From a virus: DNA of 64,000 bases. The position numbers were made by a program, and so were the translations under genes. The notes below the pieces were generated by a model. It worked only from the letters and a program-made list of their open reading frames with translations, searched no databases and was not told the origin of the DNA. This document shows, piece by piece, positions 1-7,825 of the stretch. The stretch covers positions 90,019 through 154,018 of IMG/VR virus record IMGVR_UViG_3300037245_001320; one strand, 5' to 3'. Each line of letters starts with the position of its first letter. The first letter of the stretch is position 1.

Positions 1-363
1 AATCCTGAAATAGTGCGTTTGAATGTTTTGGGGTTAGGTATAATAGGTGTCTTATATATTTACACATCTTTTAACCTTTACTTTGCTAAAATAATACAAA
101 CACTGTTACTGTTTGTGTATGGCAGTGTAGCATTTTTGTATAACGATGGGAATGTACTAGTCTCTATGTTCTGCTTCTATATTAGTGGGGAGCTAATGAG
201 GAAGTACTACCCAAAGAAATACATAAATATGTTTGTACTTGGTTCAATTTACATAACTTTTGCTGTGTTAGCAGGCTGGACTTTTTTCCATATCATAGGG
301 AGTGTTCTCATGTACTCGGCACTAACTATCATCATTTACATTATACAAAACGACAAAGTATAA
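1..363 (+). CDS. Integral membrane protein, cut by window edge
   Basis: The frame is open from the first base, so the GTG at 13 need not be the real start. The visible 120 residues are largely hydrophobic, with about four membrane-spanning stretches and a short charged loop (KYYPKKY) in the middle. No catalytic motif is seen and I do not recognise the family. The 145-base gap that follows holds two small perfect hairpins (434-449 and 476-493), the second just before the next ribosome-binding site; neither has a U-tract. Confidence 0.6.
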   Translation, partial: NPEIVRLNVLGLGIIGVLYIYTSFNLYFAKIIQTLLLFVYGSVAFLYNDGNVLVSMFCFYISGELMRKYYPKKYINMFVLGSIYITFAVLAGWTFFHIIGSVLMYSALTIIIYIIQNDKV

Positions 364-508
364 AATTAAATAAGGTTGGGACAACTCCCGTAAAAGGCAC
401 TAAGTTCTTTCCTTTTCTTAAATCAGAAAACTACATGAATCAGTTCATGAAAATATATAAACAAAACTAACACAAGAAGTAAAAAATTACTTCAAAAGGA
501 GAAATAAT

Positions 509-760
509 ATGACTTTTGGACAAGGTGTAATAACAACACTAAACAATCAAACAGGTAATTGGAGTGCTACTTACAAAGGAAAGATGCAATCATTTGGTAT
601 ATATAATTGTACTGAGGAAACAACTATTGTTTTAAATGCAGGAGAACTAACAGAGGTGACTGTGATAACAAGTGATGCATGGGATGATGACATCTATAAT
701 GGATTTAATACAATAGATATCACAACAACTGGAACATATAATTTAGTAATAAGGGGGTAA
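509..760 (+). CDS. Small structural-type protein (tail region)
   Basis: An 83-residue protein preceded by AAAAGGAG. It is Thr/Asn/Gly-rich with alternating hydrophobic residues, as in beta-sheet virion proteins, and has no membrane segment. It ends two bases before the large tail-fibre-like gene and is probably cotranscribed with it. I do not recognise the family; a fibre-associated or decoration role is inferred from composition and position only. Confidence 0.6.
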   Translation: MTFGQGVITTLNNQTGNWSATYKGKMQSFGIYNCTEETTIVLNAGELTEVTVITSDAWDDDIYNGFNTIDITTTGTYNLVIRG

Positions 761-762
761 TA

Positions 763-3700
763 ATGGCAGGGAATAAAGCATGGGGTGCAGGTGGATCAGG
801 ATCAGGATCGCTATCACCGTTAGAACAAAGACTAATAGAAGAATGGACAAATAATATTGTAACCTATTATGGTGATCCAGACACTCCATTAGAAGGGGAT
901 GTTAAAATAATACTAGAAGCAGGCGATTTAAACGGATACAGATACGAATCGGCAGTATGGGTTTTAAAATCAACCCTAGTAGGAGATTCTATATACACAG
1001 ATAGATTTGTATGTGTGGGTGATTTATTTAAAGGGTTATATAACGGTGAAGACTCAATGGTTCGTCTAGCCACGACTCTAGCTAAAACATTAGTTACAGG
1101 GGACACAGACTATAACCAAGTCCTAACAGGTGTAGGGGATTTACTATGGGTGGAGAGTGATGGAGTCCTAGAACATTCTATTCCGCAACCATTATTCGAC
1201 GAAGAAGTAACAACAGACTTTATGGAGTTCTGTACAGATCCATCTGAATATGAAAAAGTTATACAATCTAAATTTATGGTAACACATGCAACAGCTACTG
1301 AAGTTAAAATGAGATGGACAGCCCATTTAGATGTTGCAAAAACTAATCTAATTTATGAATCATGTACAGAGTTTGACTATAATAATGCTATTGGTCAATG
1401 TATGTTAGATATAACCACAGGTTTATTTTTTATAGAGAAACCATTGTATCTTAGTGATCTTGGTGGAGCAAAAGTGTATTATACTATTTACACAGAGTTC
1501 CCTATAACGTATAAAGGGCACACTGTTGACCCTGGAGGAGCTAACGAGCAATACTACCCATACAACGAGCAGTGGGACTATAATGCTGTAGGTAAAATAG
1601 TTGCAATGCAGGATTGGGTTGATGAGTATTCAGTAATGAAAGACGACACAGATACGACAGAAATGCAATTTGTATCAACTAACCCAGATTTAGATGTAGA
1701 TCCAACGCTATTAGGAACTAGAGAAGTTTTAAAACAGTATATTGATAACGCTGTTTCAGCATCTTTAGAGTATAAAGGAGGTTACGATGCATCACTAAAC
1801 ATTCCTAATCTAACAATAGCACCTACAGGAGTTTTACTAGGCTATTTCTACACAGTTACAGTAGCAGGAACATTTTTTACAGCCGATGTACTCGTAGGAG
1901 ATGCACTAATAGCAGAAGTAGACGATCCTTCAGTCGAAGCAGATTGGACTATTCTTAATAGAGGTTTAGATGCACCAACTGTTAAAACTTTATATGAATC
2001 TAATCCAGATACAAATGCTTTCCAAGATGCTGAAAAAACTAAATTAGGTACAGTAGAAACAAACGCAGAACCAAATAATATATCAGACATTAGCGCAACT
2101 GATTTAACGGATTTAGGGGATACAGCATTACACTATCACTCTACAGATAGAGCAAGAGTAAATCATACAGGCACTCAAACAGCTTCAACTATATCTGATT
2201 TTGATACAGAAGTCTCTAACAACACTTCGGTAGCGGATAATACAACTCATAGATCTTCTGATGGTAAAGACCATTCAGATGTAGTTACAAACAATGCAAA
2301 AGTTTCTTTTCCAGAAGCTCCAATAGATGGTGAAAGAAAAACTAGACTGGATGGTGCATGGGTAGCAGAATCTATAGCTTTAACAGATGAGCCAACTGGA
2401 TTCCTATTAGACGCTACTACAGGTGAAATAGATTTAGAAAGTTCTGAATTACTGTTTGTTGATGGAACAAGAACATTTACTATTCAACCTAAGAATCCCG
2501 CAACAGAGTTTTCTATTATACAAAGTGGTAAATTATCAACTTTTAACTCTGCACAAGACATCATAATATCAGACACAGAAGGGGTACATTATATCTATTT
2601 TAAAGAAGGTATTCTATATGAAACAACTGCATTTGATATATCTATAATTTATTCTAATGTTTTTGTTTCTGCTTTATACTGGGATGTACCTAATCAAGAA
2701 GCAATATATATCGGAGAGGAACGACATGGATGTAAAATGGATGGTCATACTCATACGAGATTACACCAAAAAGATGGAACTATTTATTTAATAGGTCTAG
2801 GCATAAACGATTTCGATCTAGGTAATGGTAGTCAAGATGTTCACGCTCAGTTCAGTATAGGTTCAGGACAGATAAAAGATGAAGACATCCTAATAACTAG
2901 AGATACAATATCTTCCACAGTTGGATGTCCTATATTCTATAAATCAGGTGCCACAGGTATCTGGAGAAGAGAGTTCAATGCAGGATTTAGTGTTCTTAAT
3001 GCTCTTGCGGGAAATAACAGGTTAGTTTGGAATGAGGATGTTGCAGGAACATGGCAGAAAACAGAAGTAGCAAACAACGATTATGTTCTTTGTCACATAT
3101 TTACCTCTAATGATATTAACTACCCATTCTTTGCGATTATGGGGCAGGCTGACTATGATAAAAAAGGGGATGCAAGAGAAGGTGCTTTAGTAGAGATAAA
3201 CAACTTAATCATGGCAGGGCTGCCATTTGCAGAGTTTGTTGCCACAGGAACAGTTATATTTAAAACAGCCGATGGTTACACTAATGCTGTAAAAGCTAAG
3301 ATAGAAACTACAGACGAAGGTGAAGATTATGTAGATTGGAGAAATAGTGGAATATCCCCTTCAAGTGGTACAGATGTAATTCAACATAATCTAACTGCTG
3401 GAAAGCAAGGTGGGACGATAAACGAGTATTATCATTTAACTGATCTAGAATTAGTAAAGCTTACAGGTATTGAAGATGGAGCACAGGTAAACGTTTATGG
3501 TACAGAGTTTGAAAGAGTTGAATCCTTATCTGAATCCAGCACTAATACAACACAGCTAGATAAAATAGATATGACCTCAGCAATGAAGCCAGCAGGAACT
3601 TACTTAGTAACTGCTAATTTTCAGATTACTAATGATAGATCAGGTAAAGAGGCTGTAGGAATTGTAACAATTAATGGTGTGGTCGCTCATCACCATACTG

Positions 3701-3882
3701 AGGGAATTAACGGAATCGTTCATATGCCTTGGAATGGGAAAGAGTGGATAACTGCTATGGTTATGATGACAGTAGTACTCCCTGCTCCAGCAACAATTCC
3801 TGCTAAGATTTCTTATTACTCAGGAAGTTCTGATTTATGTAGAATATCGGATGCATCCATAACTATAATAAGAGTTACATAA
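763..3882 (+). CDS. Tail fibre / receptor-binding-type protein
   Basis: A 1039-residue protein with GGGGGT ahead of ATG. It is Thr/Ser/Asp/Gly-rich with few Cys. Around residues 466-485 it carries NHTGTQTASTISDFD, a motif common in phage tail-fibre shafts, next to HYHSTDRA and HRSSDGKDHSDV, which are typical trimeric fibre repeats. A second fibre-like patch (IQHNLTAGKQGG) lies near residue 875. The last 130 residues look like a compact beta-sandwich, a plausible receptor-binding head. It should be a virion protein. It is closed by an intrinsic terminator at 3893-3925. The exact place in the tail (long fibre, short fibre or baseplate) cannot be read from sequence. Confidence 0.8.
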   Translation: MAGNKAWGAGGSGSGSLSPLEQRLIEEWTNNIVTYYGDPDTPLEGDVKIILEAGDLNGYRYESAVWVLKSTLVGDSIYTDRFVCVGDLFKGLYNGEDSMVRLATTLAKTLVTGDTDYNQVLTGVGDLLWVESDGVLEHSIPQPLFDEEVTTDFMEFCTDPSEYEKVIQSKFMVTHATATEVKMRWTAHLDVAKTNLIYESCTEFDYNNAIGQCMLDITTGLFFIEKPLYLSDLGGAKVYYTIYTEFPITYKGHTVDPGGANEQYYPYNEQWDYNAVGKIVAMQDWVDEYSVMKDDTDTTEMQFVSTNPDLDVDPTLLGTREVLKQYIDNAVSASLEYKGGYDASLNIPNLTIAPTGVLLGYFYTVTVAGTFFTADVLVGDALIAEVDDPSVEADWTILNRGLDAPTVKTLYESNPDTNAFQDAEKTKLGTVETNAEPNNISDISATDLTDLGDTALHYHSTDRARVNHTGTQTASTISDFDTEVSNNTSVADNTTHRSSDGKDHSDVVTNNAKVSFPEAPIDGERKTRLDGAWVAESIALTDEPTGFLLDATTGEIDLESSELLFVDGTRTFTIQPKNPATEFSIIQSGKLSTFNSAQDIIISDTEGVHYIYFKEGILYETTAFDISIIYSNVFVSALYWDVPNQEAIYIGEERHGCKMDGHTHTRLHQKDGTIYLIGLGINDFDLGNGSQDVHAQFSIGSGQIKDEDILITRDTISSTVGCPIFYKSGATGIWRREFNAGFSVLNALAGNNRLVWNEDVAGTWQKTEVANNDYVLCHIFTSNDINYPFFAIMGQADYDKKGDAREGALVEINNLIMAGLPFAEFVATGTVIFKTADGYTNAVKAKIETTDEGEDYVDWRNSGISPSSGTDVIQHNLTAGKQGGTINEYYHLTDLELVKLTGIEDGAQVNVYGTEFERVESLSESSTNTTQLDKIDMTSAMKPAGTYLVTANFQITNDRSGKEAVGIVTINGVVAHHHTEGINGIVHMPWNGKEWITAMVMMTVVLPAPATIPAKISYYSGSSDLCRISDASITIIRVT

Positions 3883-3892
3883 ACAAGGAGAA

Positions 3893-3925
3893 AACCCTCT
3901 TGTTAATCTGAGAGGGCTTTTGTTT
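3893..3925 (+). terminator. Intrinsic terminator after the tail-fibre gene
   Basis: Stem CCCTCT/AGAGGG around the loop TGTTAATCTG, followed by CTTTTGTTT. It is nearly the reverse complement of the terminator at 4711-4745, so the two flank 3945-4706 as an inverted pair. Confidence 0.8.
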
Positions 3926-3944
3926 AAACCAGAAGGAGAAATAA

Positions 3945-4706
3945 ATGACAATAACTAAAACATACCCATTTACTACGGATACTAATTATACTTATGATCC
4001 ATTAAAAGTAGTGATAACAAATGGAGAGGCTTCATTACTAGATCTCGGTGGAGGAACATATGCAACAGATAATCCAACTATAGTCTTTAATGATGAATTA
4101 CCTTTAGATGAATTACAATCATTTATAGAAACAAGTACTAAGGCAGGATTAGATGAGGTGAAATTTACGCTATCTAAGGAAGGGGTTGAGTATTATTACT
4201 CAGGGTCATGGGTTGTGAGTAATGGGACATATACAGAAGCAAACTTAGCGAGTGAGATAGAAACAAATAAGGCCTCCTTCACATCACTAGGAACTATAAC
4301 AAGTATAAAGATGTTTTTACACTCAGATGATGGTACAACAACACCCTCCGTAGACCTTATCTCTGTAGATTATAATTTTGTTCCTGTTGAGGAAACAATT
4401 CCAACAACTTTACTATATTGGTATGCAAAACATACAAATGCAGCGGATGATACAGCTATAGCCACTATTGAACTTACAAATTCCGTAGTTAAATATGGAA
4501 TACAGACAACTATAACAAAAGAAGCTATAGAGATTCAGCCAAATAGGGGCCTTTATCAGGTAGAAATAGTGGATACCCAAAATATGGAAACAGATGCTAG
4601 TTCAAATCAGCAAACATACACACTAGTCATGGGCGGACAGACATTTACTTTACATATTCCTGCACTTGATTCTGTTAACCTCTATGATAGTGGAATAATA
4701 GTATAA
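3945..4706 (+). CDS. Probable virion protein
   Basis: A 253-residue Thr/Asp/Ser-rich protein of beta character with AGAAGGAG upstream. No Cys, membrane segment or enzyme motif is evident. It sits between two terminators, after the fibre gene and before the lysis module, so it forms an almost separate unit. A structural role (fibre accessory or decoration) is inferred from composition and neighbourhood. No promoter was recognised in the short gap before it, so it may depend on read-through. Confidence 0.65.
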   Translation: MTITKTYPFTTDTNYTYDPLKVVITNGEASLLDLGGGTYATDNPTIVFNDELPLDELQSFIETSTKAGLDEVKFTLSKEGVEYYYSGSWVVSNGTYTEANLASEIETNKASFTSLGTITSIKMFLHSDDGTTTPSVDLISVDYNFVPVEETIPTTLLYWYAKHTNAADDTAIATIELTNSVVKYGIQTTITKEAIEIQPNRGLYQVEIVDTQNMETDASSNQQTYTLVMGGQTFTLHIPALDSVNLYDSGIIV

Positions 4707-4710
4707 ACTA

Positions 4711-4745
4711 AAAACCCTCTCAGATTAACGAGAGGGTTTTTTTAT
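4711..4745 (+). terminator. Intrinsic terminator
   Basis: Stem AACCCTCTC/GAGAGGGTT around AGATTAAC, followed by a run of seven T. A strong rightward terminator after 3945-4706. Confidence 0.85.
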
Positions 4746-4954
4746 TTACTGTACTTCCTGTAAAAATTTAATTAAACATTCCCGACAATAACTCATAGAT
4801 CTAAGAAGTCGTGCTTCATTGTCTGTTGTGTGTTTACCTTTATGTGTATAAGTTAATACAACATACTAATTAGGATTGTTGTGACTTAGAGACACCCGCT
4901 GTGTCTCATCATGCATTAGGGTGATCGGTCAAGGGTATTATTTGTATATACCCG
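4746..4954. other. Non-coding spacer with two hairpins
   Basis: About 210 bases with no usable open frame. It holds a perfect hairpin GAGACAC/GTGTCTC at 4889-4907 and GGGTAT/ATACCC at 4933-4953, directly upstream of the lysis promoter. They could be operators or the remains of a small RNA. Neither has a U-tract. Confidence 0.4.
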
Positions 4955-4979
4955 AAAAAAATTCCCACTATGGTATAAT
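4955..4979 (+). promoter_or_regulatory. Late-type promoter for the lysis module
   Basis: Contains AATTCCCACTATGGTATAAT with an A-run just upstream. TGGTATAAT is an extended -10 element; TTCCCAC replaces a normal -35. The same signature occurs leftward at 8879, 26423, 42917 and 60342. The -10 ends only five bases before the ATG at 4985, so the transcript would begin at or next to the start codon. Confidence 0.8.
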
Positions 4980-4984
4980 GAGAT

Positions 4985-5623
4985 ATGAAAGAAAATATAT
5001 TAAAACAAGCAAGAACAGAATGGAATAAAGAAAAAGGTCAAGGGTATAGACATAAGAATACCGATTATAACTTACTAAATAAAGGTGATGGGAAGTATAG
5101 TATCTTTATACATGCTTCGGGAGATATTAAAAAAGACAAGGTGGACTGGGTAAGAAATTTCTCAGCGTGGCCTGTAAAGTATAAGATGGGTAATGAAACA
5201 TTTTATATTCATGCAGGGTTTTTATCTGCTTTTAGGGAACTACTATTTGATCTAATGCCAAGGATAAAAGAAGCTAAAGAAGTGGAAATTTCAGGAACAA
5301 GCTTGGGAGGAGCAATTGCACAAATTCTAAATGTATATCTACAATTAGAAACAGATATAAAAGTCAATTCAGTCACAACATTTGGATCTCCTAAACCATT
5401 CTTAGATTATGGAAGAGGGTATGTAATAGCATTGTGTTTAAGTGCAGGAAATACACATTACAGAATTTCTAAGGATATAGTTCCAGATCTTCCATGGTTT
5501 TATGGGAGTGTAGGAACAAGAGTACAAATTAAAACAGATAACAAGGTTAGAAGTATTATGGAATTCTTATTCAGAGGATTTTATGATCACGCTAGTTATT
5601 GGAAGGAATTGAAAGATGAGTAG
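4985..5623 (+). CDS. Class 3-type lipase in the lysis module
   Basis: A 212-residue alpha/beta-hydrolase of the lipase class 3 type. The nucleophile elbow GTSLGG has Ser106; Asp164 lies in KDIVPDLP and His202 in YDHASYW, giving the usual Ser-Asp-His order. DWVRNF and HAGFLSAF match the conserved start of such lipases, so the N-terminus is needed and the next internal Met is too late. No signal peptide is evident, so export would need the holin or cell rupture. It overlaps the M23 gene by eight bases and opens the lysis operon. Cutting host membrane lipids, perhaps the outer membrane, is inferred; a virion role is also possible. The promoter leaves almost no leader, so the mRNA may be leaderless. 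Confidence 0.8.
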   Translation: MKENILKQARTEWNKEKGQGYRHKNTDYNLLNKGDGKYSIFIHASGDIKKDKVDWVRNFSAWPVKYKMGNETFYIHAGFLSAFRELLFDLMPRIKEAKEVEISGTSLGGAIAQILNVYLQLETDIKVNSVTTFGSPKPFLDYGRGYVIALCLSAGNTHYRISKDIVPDLPWFYGSVGTRVQIKTDNKVRSIMEFLFRGFYDHASYWKELKDE

Positions 5624-6104
5624 ATTAAGAAATAGAGACGATGTATACAATGTAGAAAGCGGAGAAGTATTACTAATATTAACCACAGGAGCATATGGTA
5701 TACATGTTTATATAAGACATGAAGATGACAGTACAGCTATGTATGCACATTTAGCAAGCACAAACCTAAAAGTGGGAGACATTGTTAAAGGATCAGATTT
5801 AATTGGTGTTATGGGGGAAACAGGTAATTGTCCATCAGGGATACATTTGCACATATCCTACTTTGGTAAGTATGCTAAAGAGTTGAGAGGAGAACATGCA
5901 AATGATCCAACTTTTTGGATACAATTATCAGGTAATTGGCCAACCAACACCATGGTTTCTGGGGGATTTCATGCTTTATACAAGGACGCTGATGGGAATG
6001 AGTATGAGCATGAAGGGATAGATCTATACTATACTAAGTTAATTGATAATTGGCAAGCAGGAAATATTGATCCAATGATACAAGATATGAGGATAGTTAA
6101 ATGA
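5616..6104 (+). CDS. M23-type endopeptidase with permuted domain (endolysin)
   Basis: A 162-residue protein with the hallmarks of lysostaphin-like M23 zinc peptidases in an unusual order. Residues 8-80 match the middle and end of the domain: YNVESGEVLLI, GIHVYIRH, YAHL (His45), the GD/IG turn, and SGIHLH with the zinc-ligand pair His77 and His79. The HxxxD motif, normally at the N-terminus, lies near the C-terminus as HEGID (His132, Asp136) after GGFHALYKDADG. A stop codon sits two codons upstream in frame, so the start is fixed. This looks like a circular permutation. It should cleave peptidoglycan peptides and follows the lipase directly, before the holin. Confidence 0.75.
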   Translation: MSRLRNRDDVYNVESGEVLLILTTGAYGIHVYIRHEDDSTAMYAHLASTNLKVGDIVKGSDLIGVMGETGNCPSGIHLHISYFGKYAKELRGEHANDPTFWIQLSGNWPTNTMVSGGFHALYKDADGNEYEHEGIDLYYTKLIDNWQAGNIDPMIQDMRIVK

Positions 6105-6340
6105 AAAATATAAAATATTTTCTAAAACAATTATTGAGTAAATCAGGCTCTATATCATCTAAGATCACATTTGGAATAATTCTAATAATAAATGCTATAG
6201 TTCTAGCCTATGTAAAACCTATAGATCAAAACTTAATAACACTAATTAACTCATTTTTGCTCTCGGGATCAGGATTATTGGGTGTGAGTATAGCATCAGA
6301 TATAGTTACAAAGATAGGGAAGGGAAAGGATGACAAATGA
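6101..6340 (+). CDS. Holin-like small membrane protein
   Basis: A 79-residue protein with a basic N-terminus, two hydrophobic stretches (about residues 22-39 and 46-66) and a charged, lysine-rich tail ending KGKDDK, the usual layout of a two-span holin. It overlaps the endopeptidase by four bases and the first spanin-like gene by eleven. Position between endolysin and spanin-like genes is the main support. It would form lesions in the inner membrane to release or activate the lysis enzymes. Confidence 0.7.
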   Translation: MKNIKYFLKQLLSKSGSISSKITFGIILIINAIVLAYVKPIDQNLITLINSFLLSGSGLLGVSIASDIVTKIGKGKDDK

Positions 6341-6788
6341 TAAAATTAAAACAAAGGCTATTATCATTATTAGTATTGTATTGCTTCTTAGCCTCATCTG
6401 TAATGGCTACTTCCTTGGAAATTCCAGTGGAGATCAGTCAGAGCAACTTAAGCTCTATGAAGAACTTAATCGTAAATCTAACATCACAGAGGGATTACTT
6501 ACAGACAGAATTACAAGAAGTGAGGAAGAACTTAACACAAGCAGAGAGTTATCAGAACAGCTCAGAGAAACTGTCGGGAATCTCAAGGAGCTTAACTCAA
6601 GAAGAGAGTCAGTTGATCGAATCGCTGAGGCTCTCAGTGGTAAGCTTAGAGGAGTCCTTGTCAAAAGTATCCTTAGAATTGACACAGGCGAAGCTAGACT
6701 TAACCGATTACAAGAAGCTGAACAAAGAGAAAGACAAACTTTATCAGGACTCCTTGGATCAGATAGTGGTGGTGAAGAAAAAAACTAA
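6330..6788 (+). CDS. Spanin-like coiled-coil protein, frame A (inner-membrane type)
   Basis: A 152-residue product with one N-terminal membrane segment (about residues 9-29) followed by a long, highly charged coiled coil rich in Glu, Arg and Leu, the layout of an Rz-type inner-membrane spanin. Its AGGG ribosome-binding site lies in the end of the holin gene. Nearly the whole gene overlaps 6337-6870 in the +1 frame, as lambda Rz/Rz1 do but far more extensively. A Cys follows the membrane segment, but the context LSLIC is a poor lipobox. The spanin assignment rests on topology and operon position, not on sequence similarity. Confidence 0.55.
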   Translation: MTNDKIKTKAIIIISIVLLLSLICNGYFLGNSSGDQSEQLKLYEELNRKSNITEGLLTDRITRSEEELNTSRELSEQLRETVGNLKELNSRRESVDRIAEALSGKLRGVLVKSILRIDTGEARLNRLQEAEQRERQTLSGLLGSDSGGEEKN

Positions 6789-6870
6789 ATTCTGGCAAGT
6801 CCTCTCAGGAATATTTTCAATAGCATCTTTTATATTTGGAGGCTACCTTGGAATGCAACTTGCTCCATAA
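6337..6870 (+). CDS. Spanin-like coiled-coil protein, frame B (signal peptide and C-terminal anchor)
   Basis: A 177-residue product that starts seven bases after the previous gene and reads the same DNA in another frame. It has a signal peptide (residues 1-23, possible cleavage after SVMA), a coiled coil of about 110 residues, and a C-terminal membrane segment near residues 150-172 (FWQVLSGIFSIASFIFGG). A periplasmic coil tethered at its C-terminus recalls unimolecular spanins, except that no good lipobox is present. Only the last 82 bases lie outside the overlap. Either frame could be the functional one, or both proteins could work as a pair. Confidence 0.55.
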   Translation: MIKLKQRLLSLLVLYCFLASSVMATSLEIPVEISQSNLSSMKNLIVNLTSQRDYLQTELQEVRKNLTQAESYQNSSEKLSGISRSLTQEESQLIESLRLSVVSLEESLSKVSLELTQAKLDLTDYKKLNKEKDKLYQDSLDQIVVVKKKTKFWQVLSGIFSIASFIFGGYLGMQLAP

Positions 6871-6923
6871 ACGAGCATACAACGATCAAATACACATAGT
6901 CAACAAATCATACCACTAACAAC

Positions 6924-6972
6924 AAAAGACCGCTCAGAGATCGATTAAGCATCCTTCTCAGCGGTCTTTTCT
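6924..6972 (+). terminator. Terminator closing the rightward lysis operon
   Basis: Stem AAAGACCGCT/AGCGGTCTTT with a loop of about 25 bases, then TTTTCTTTAT. A-richness on the left side could let it work in both directions at this convergent junction. Confidence 0.8.
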
Positions 6973-7033
6973 TTATATCAGCACTTAATAAAACACTACC
7001 CCTATAATAACATTACCTACAAACACATTTAAC

Positions 7034-7112
7034 GAAAAAGAGCCTGTGAGCTCCCCAAACAATAAAAAGGTAAAATCATACCACTTCTTATCAAAGATCG
7101 CTTACAGGCTCA
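7034..7112 (-). terminator. Terminator closing the leftward operons
   Basis: Long hairpin with arms GAGCCTGTGAGC (7040-7051) and GCTTACAGGCTC (7100-7111), one mismatch, loop of 48 bases. Read leftward it ends in CTCTTTTTC. It faces the rightward terminator, separating the two transcription blocks. Confidence 0.75.
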
Positions 7113-7127
7113 GTCAGACGCATAGAA

Positions 7128-7436
7128 TCAAGTATTATTATGTAACGCTAGGATAATTTCTTCCTTAGCACTTCTTATTTCCTTAGTCAACTTCCGTAAC
7201 ATATCTGGTTGGGAAGAGCTCATCTTATCAATCAGCATCCTATCGTAAAGATTCTCTAATGCAGACTCATAATTTTTATGATAAGACATAGAACTATTCA
7301 ATATCTTCTCTTTCCCTTTATCCTCTCCTGACTGTACAACTGTTAACTTACCTACAATTATATTCAAAGGAATCTGAGAGATAGCATACTCTCCAAATCT
7401 TAATAAAGCTTGTGTTTCTCTTGATGGATTACTCAT
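7128..7436 (-). CDS. Unknown protein, 102 aa
   Basis: A helical, charged protein with no Cys and no recognised motif. It starts inside the end of the preceding gene (four-base overlap) and is the last gene of the leftward block before the terminator. Function unknown. Confidence 0.6.
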   Translation of the reverse strand: MSNPSRETQALLRFGEYAISQIPLNIIVGKLTVVQSGEDKGKEKILNSSMSYHKNYESALENLYDRMLIDKMSSSQPDMLRKLTKEIRSAKEEIILALHNNT

Positions 7437-7825
7437 AAGCCTCCCATCCTTTTGTTATTTCCATTAGCATATTCTAATAACCTTCCGAGCTCTTCACTAA
7501 TGGGTAAGAACCAATCTAAGGGAAAACTATTGTGTCTCCTCTGTTGTAAATCTTCTCCTTCATAATTATAAATACCCTCCAGTACACCAAACCTATCTTT
7601 AGATATATGCTTTACCTTTGCATAGAAGGGTTCTCCAGCAGAGGGAATATGTACCTGACACCATTCCCCAACAGATACTTCTTTCTTACTCAATGCTATA
7701 TTACTATTTACTTTTATTCTTTCCTGAATAGCTTCGATGTTCTCAAAAGGATATCTAATCCCATTCTCAACAATGTTCTTAATCTTCTCTAGATCTTCAT
7801 TGATCTGCTTCTTTACTTTTTGCAT
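7433..7825 (-). CDS. Unknown protein, 130 aa
   Basis: The N-terminal 45 residues are helical and the rest (VGEWCQVHIP to the end) looks like a small beta-barrel, possibly SH3- or Tudor-like. It overlaps the end of the upstream HNH gene by 13 bases and the next gene by four, so it is probably translationally coupled. No enzyme motif is seen. Confidence 0.6.
   Translation of the reverse strand: MQKVKKQINEDLEKIKNIVENGIRYPFENIEAIQERIKVNSNIALSKKEVSVGEWCQVHIPSAGEPFYAKVKHISKDRFGVLEGIYNYEGEDLQQRRHNSFPLDWFLPISEELGRLLEYANGNNKRMGGL

Noticed and set aside
763-3882. Two leftward frames inside the fibre gene (867-1106, 1848-2090)
   Set aside because: Low-complexity shadow frames with no start signals.
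4978-5030. ATG at 4978 as the lipase start
   Set aside because: It is in another frame and meets a stop after 16 codons.
6337-6870. Lipoprotein (o-spanin) assignment
   Set aside because: The Cys at residue 16 follows LVLY, which is not a proper lipobox; only spanin-like topology is claimed.
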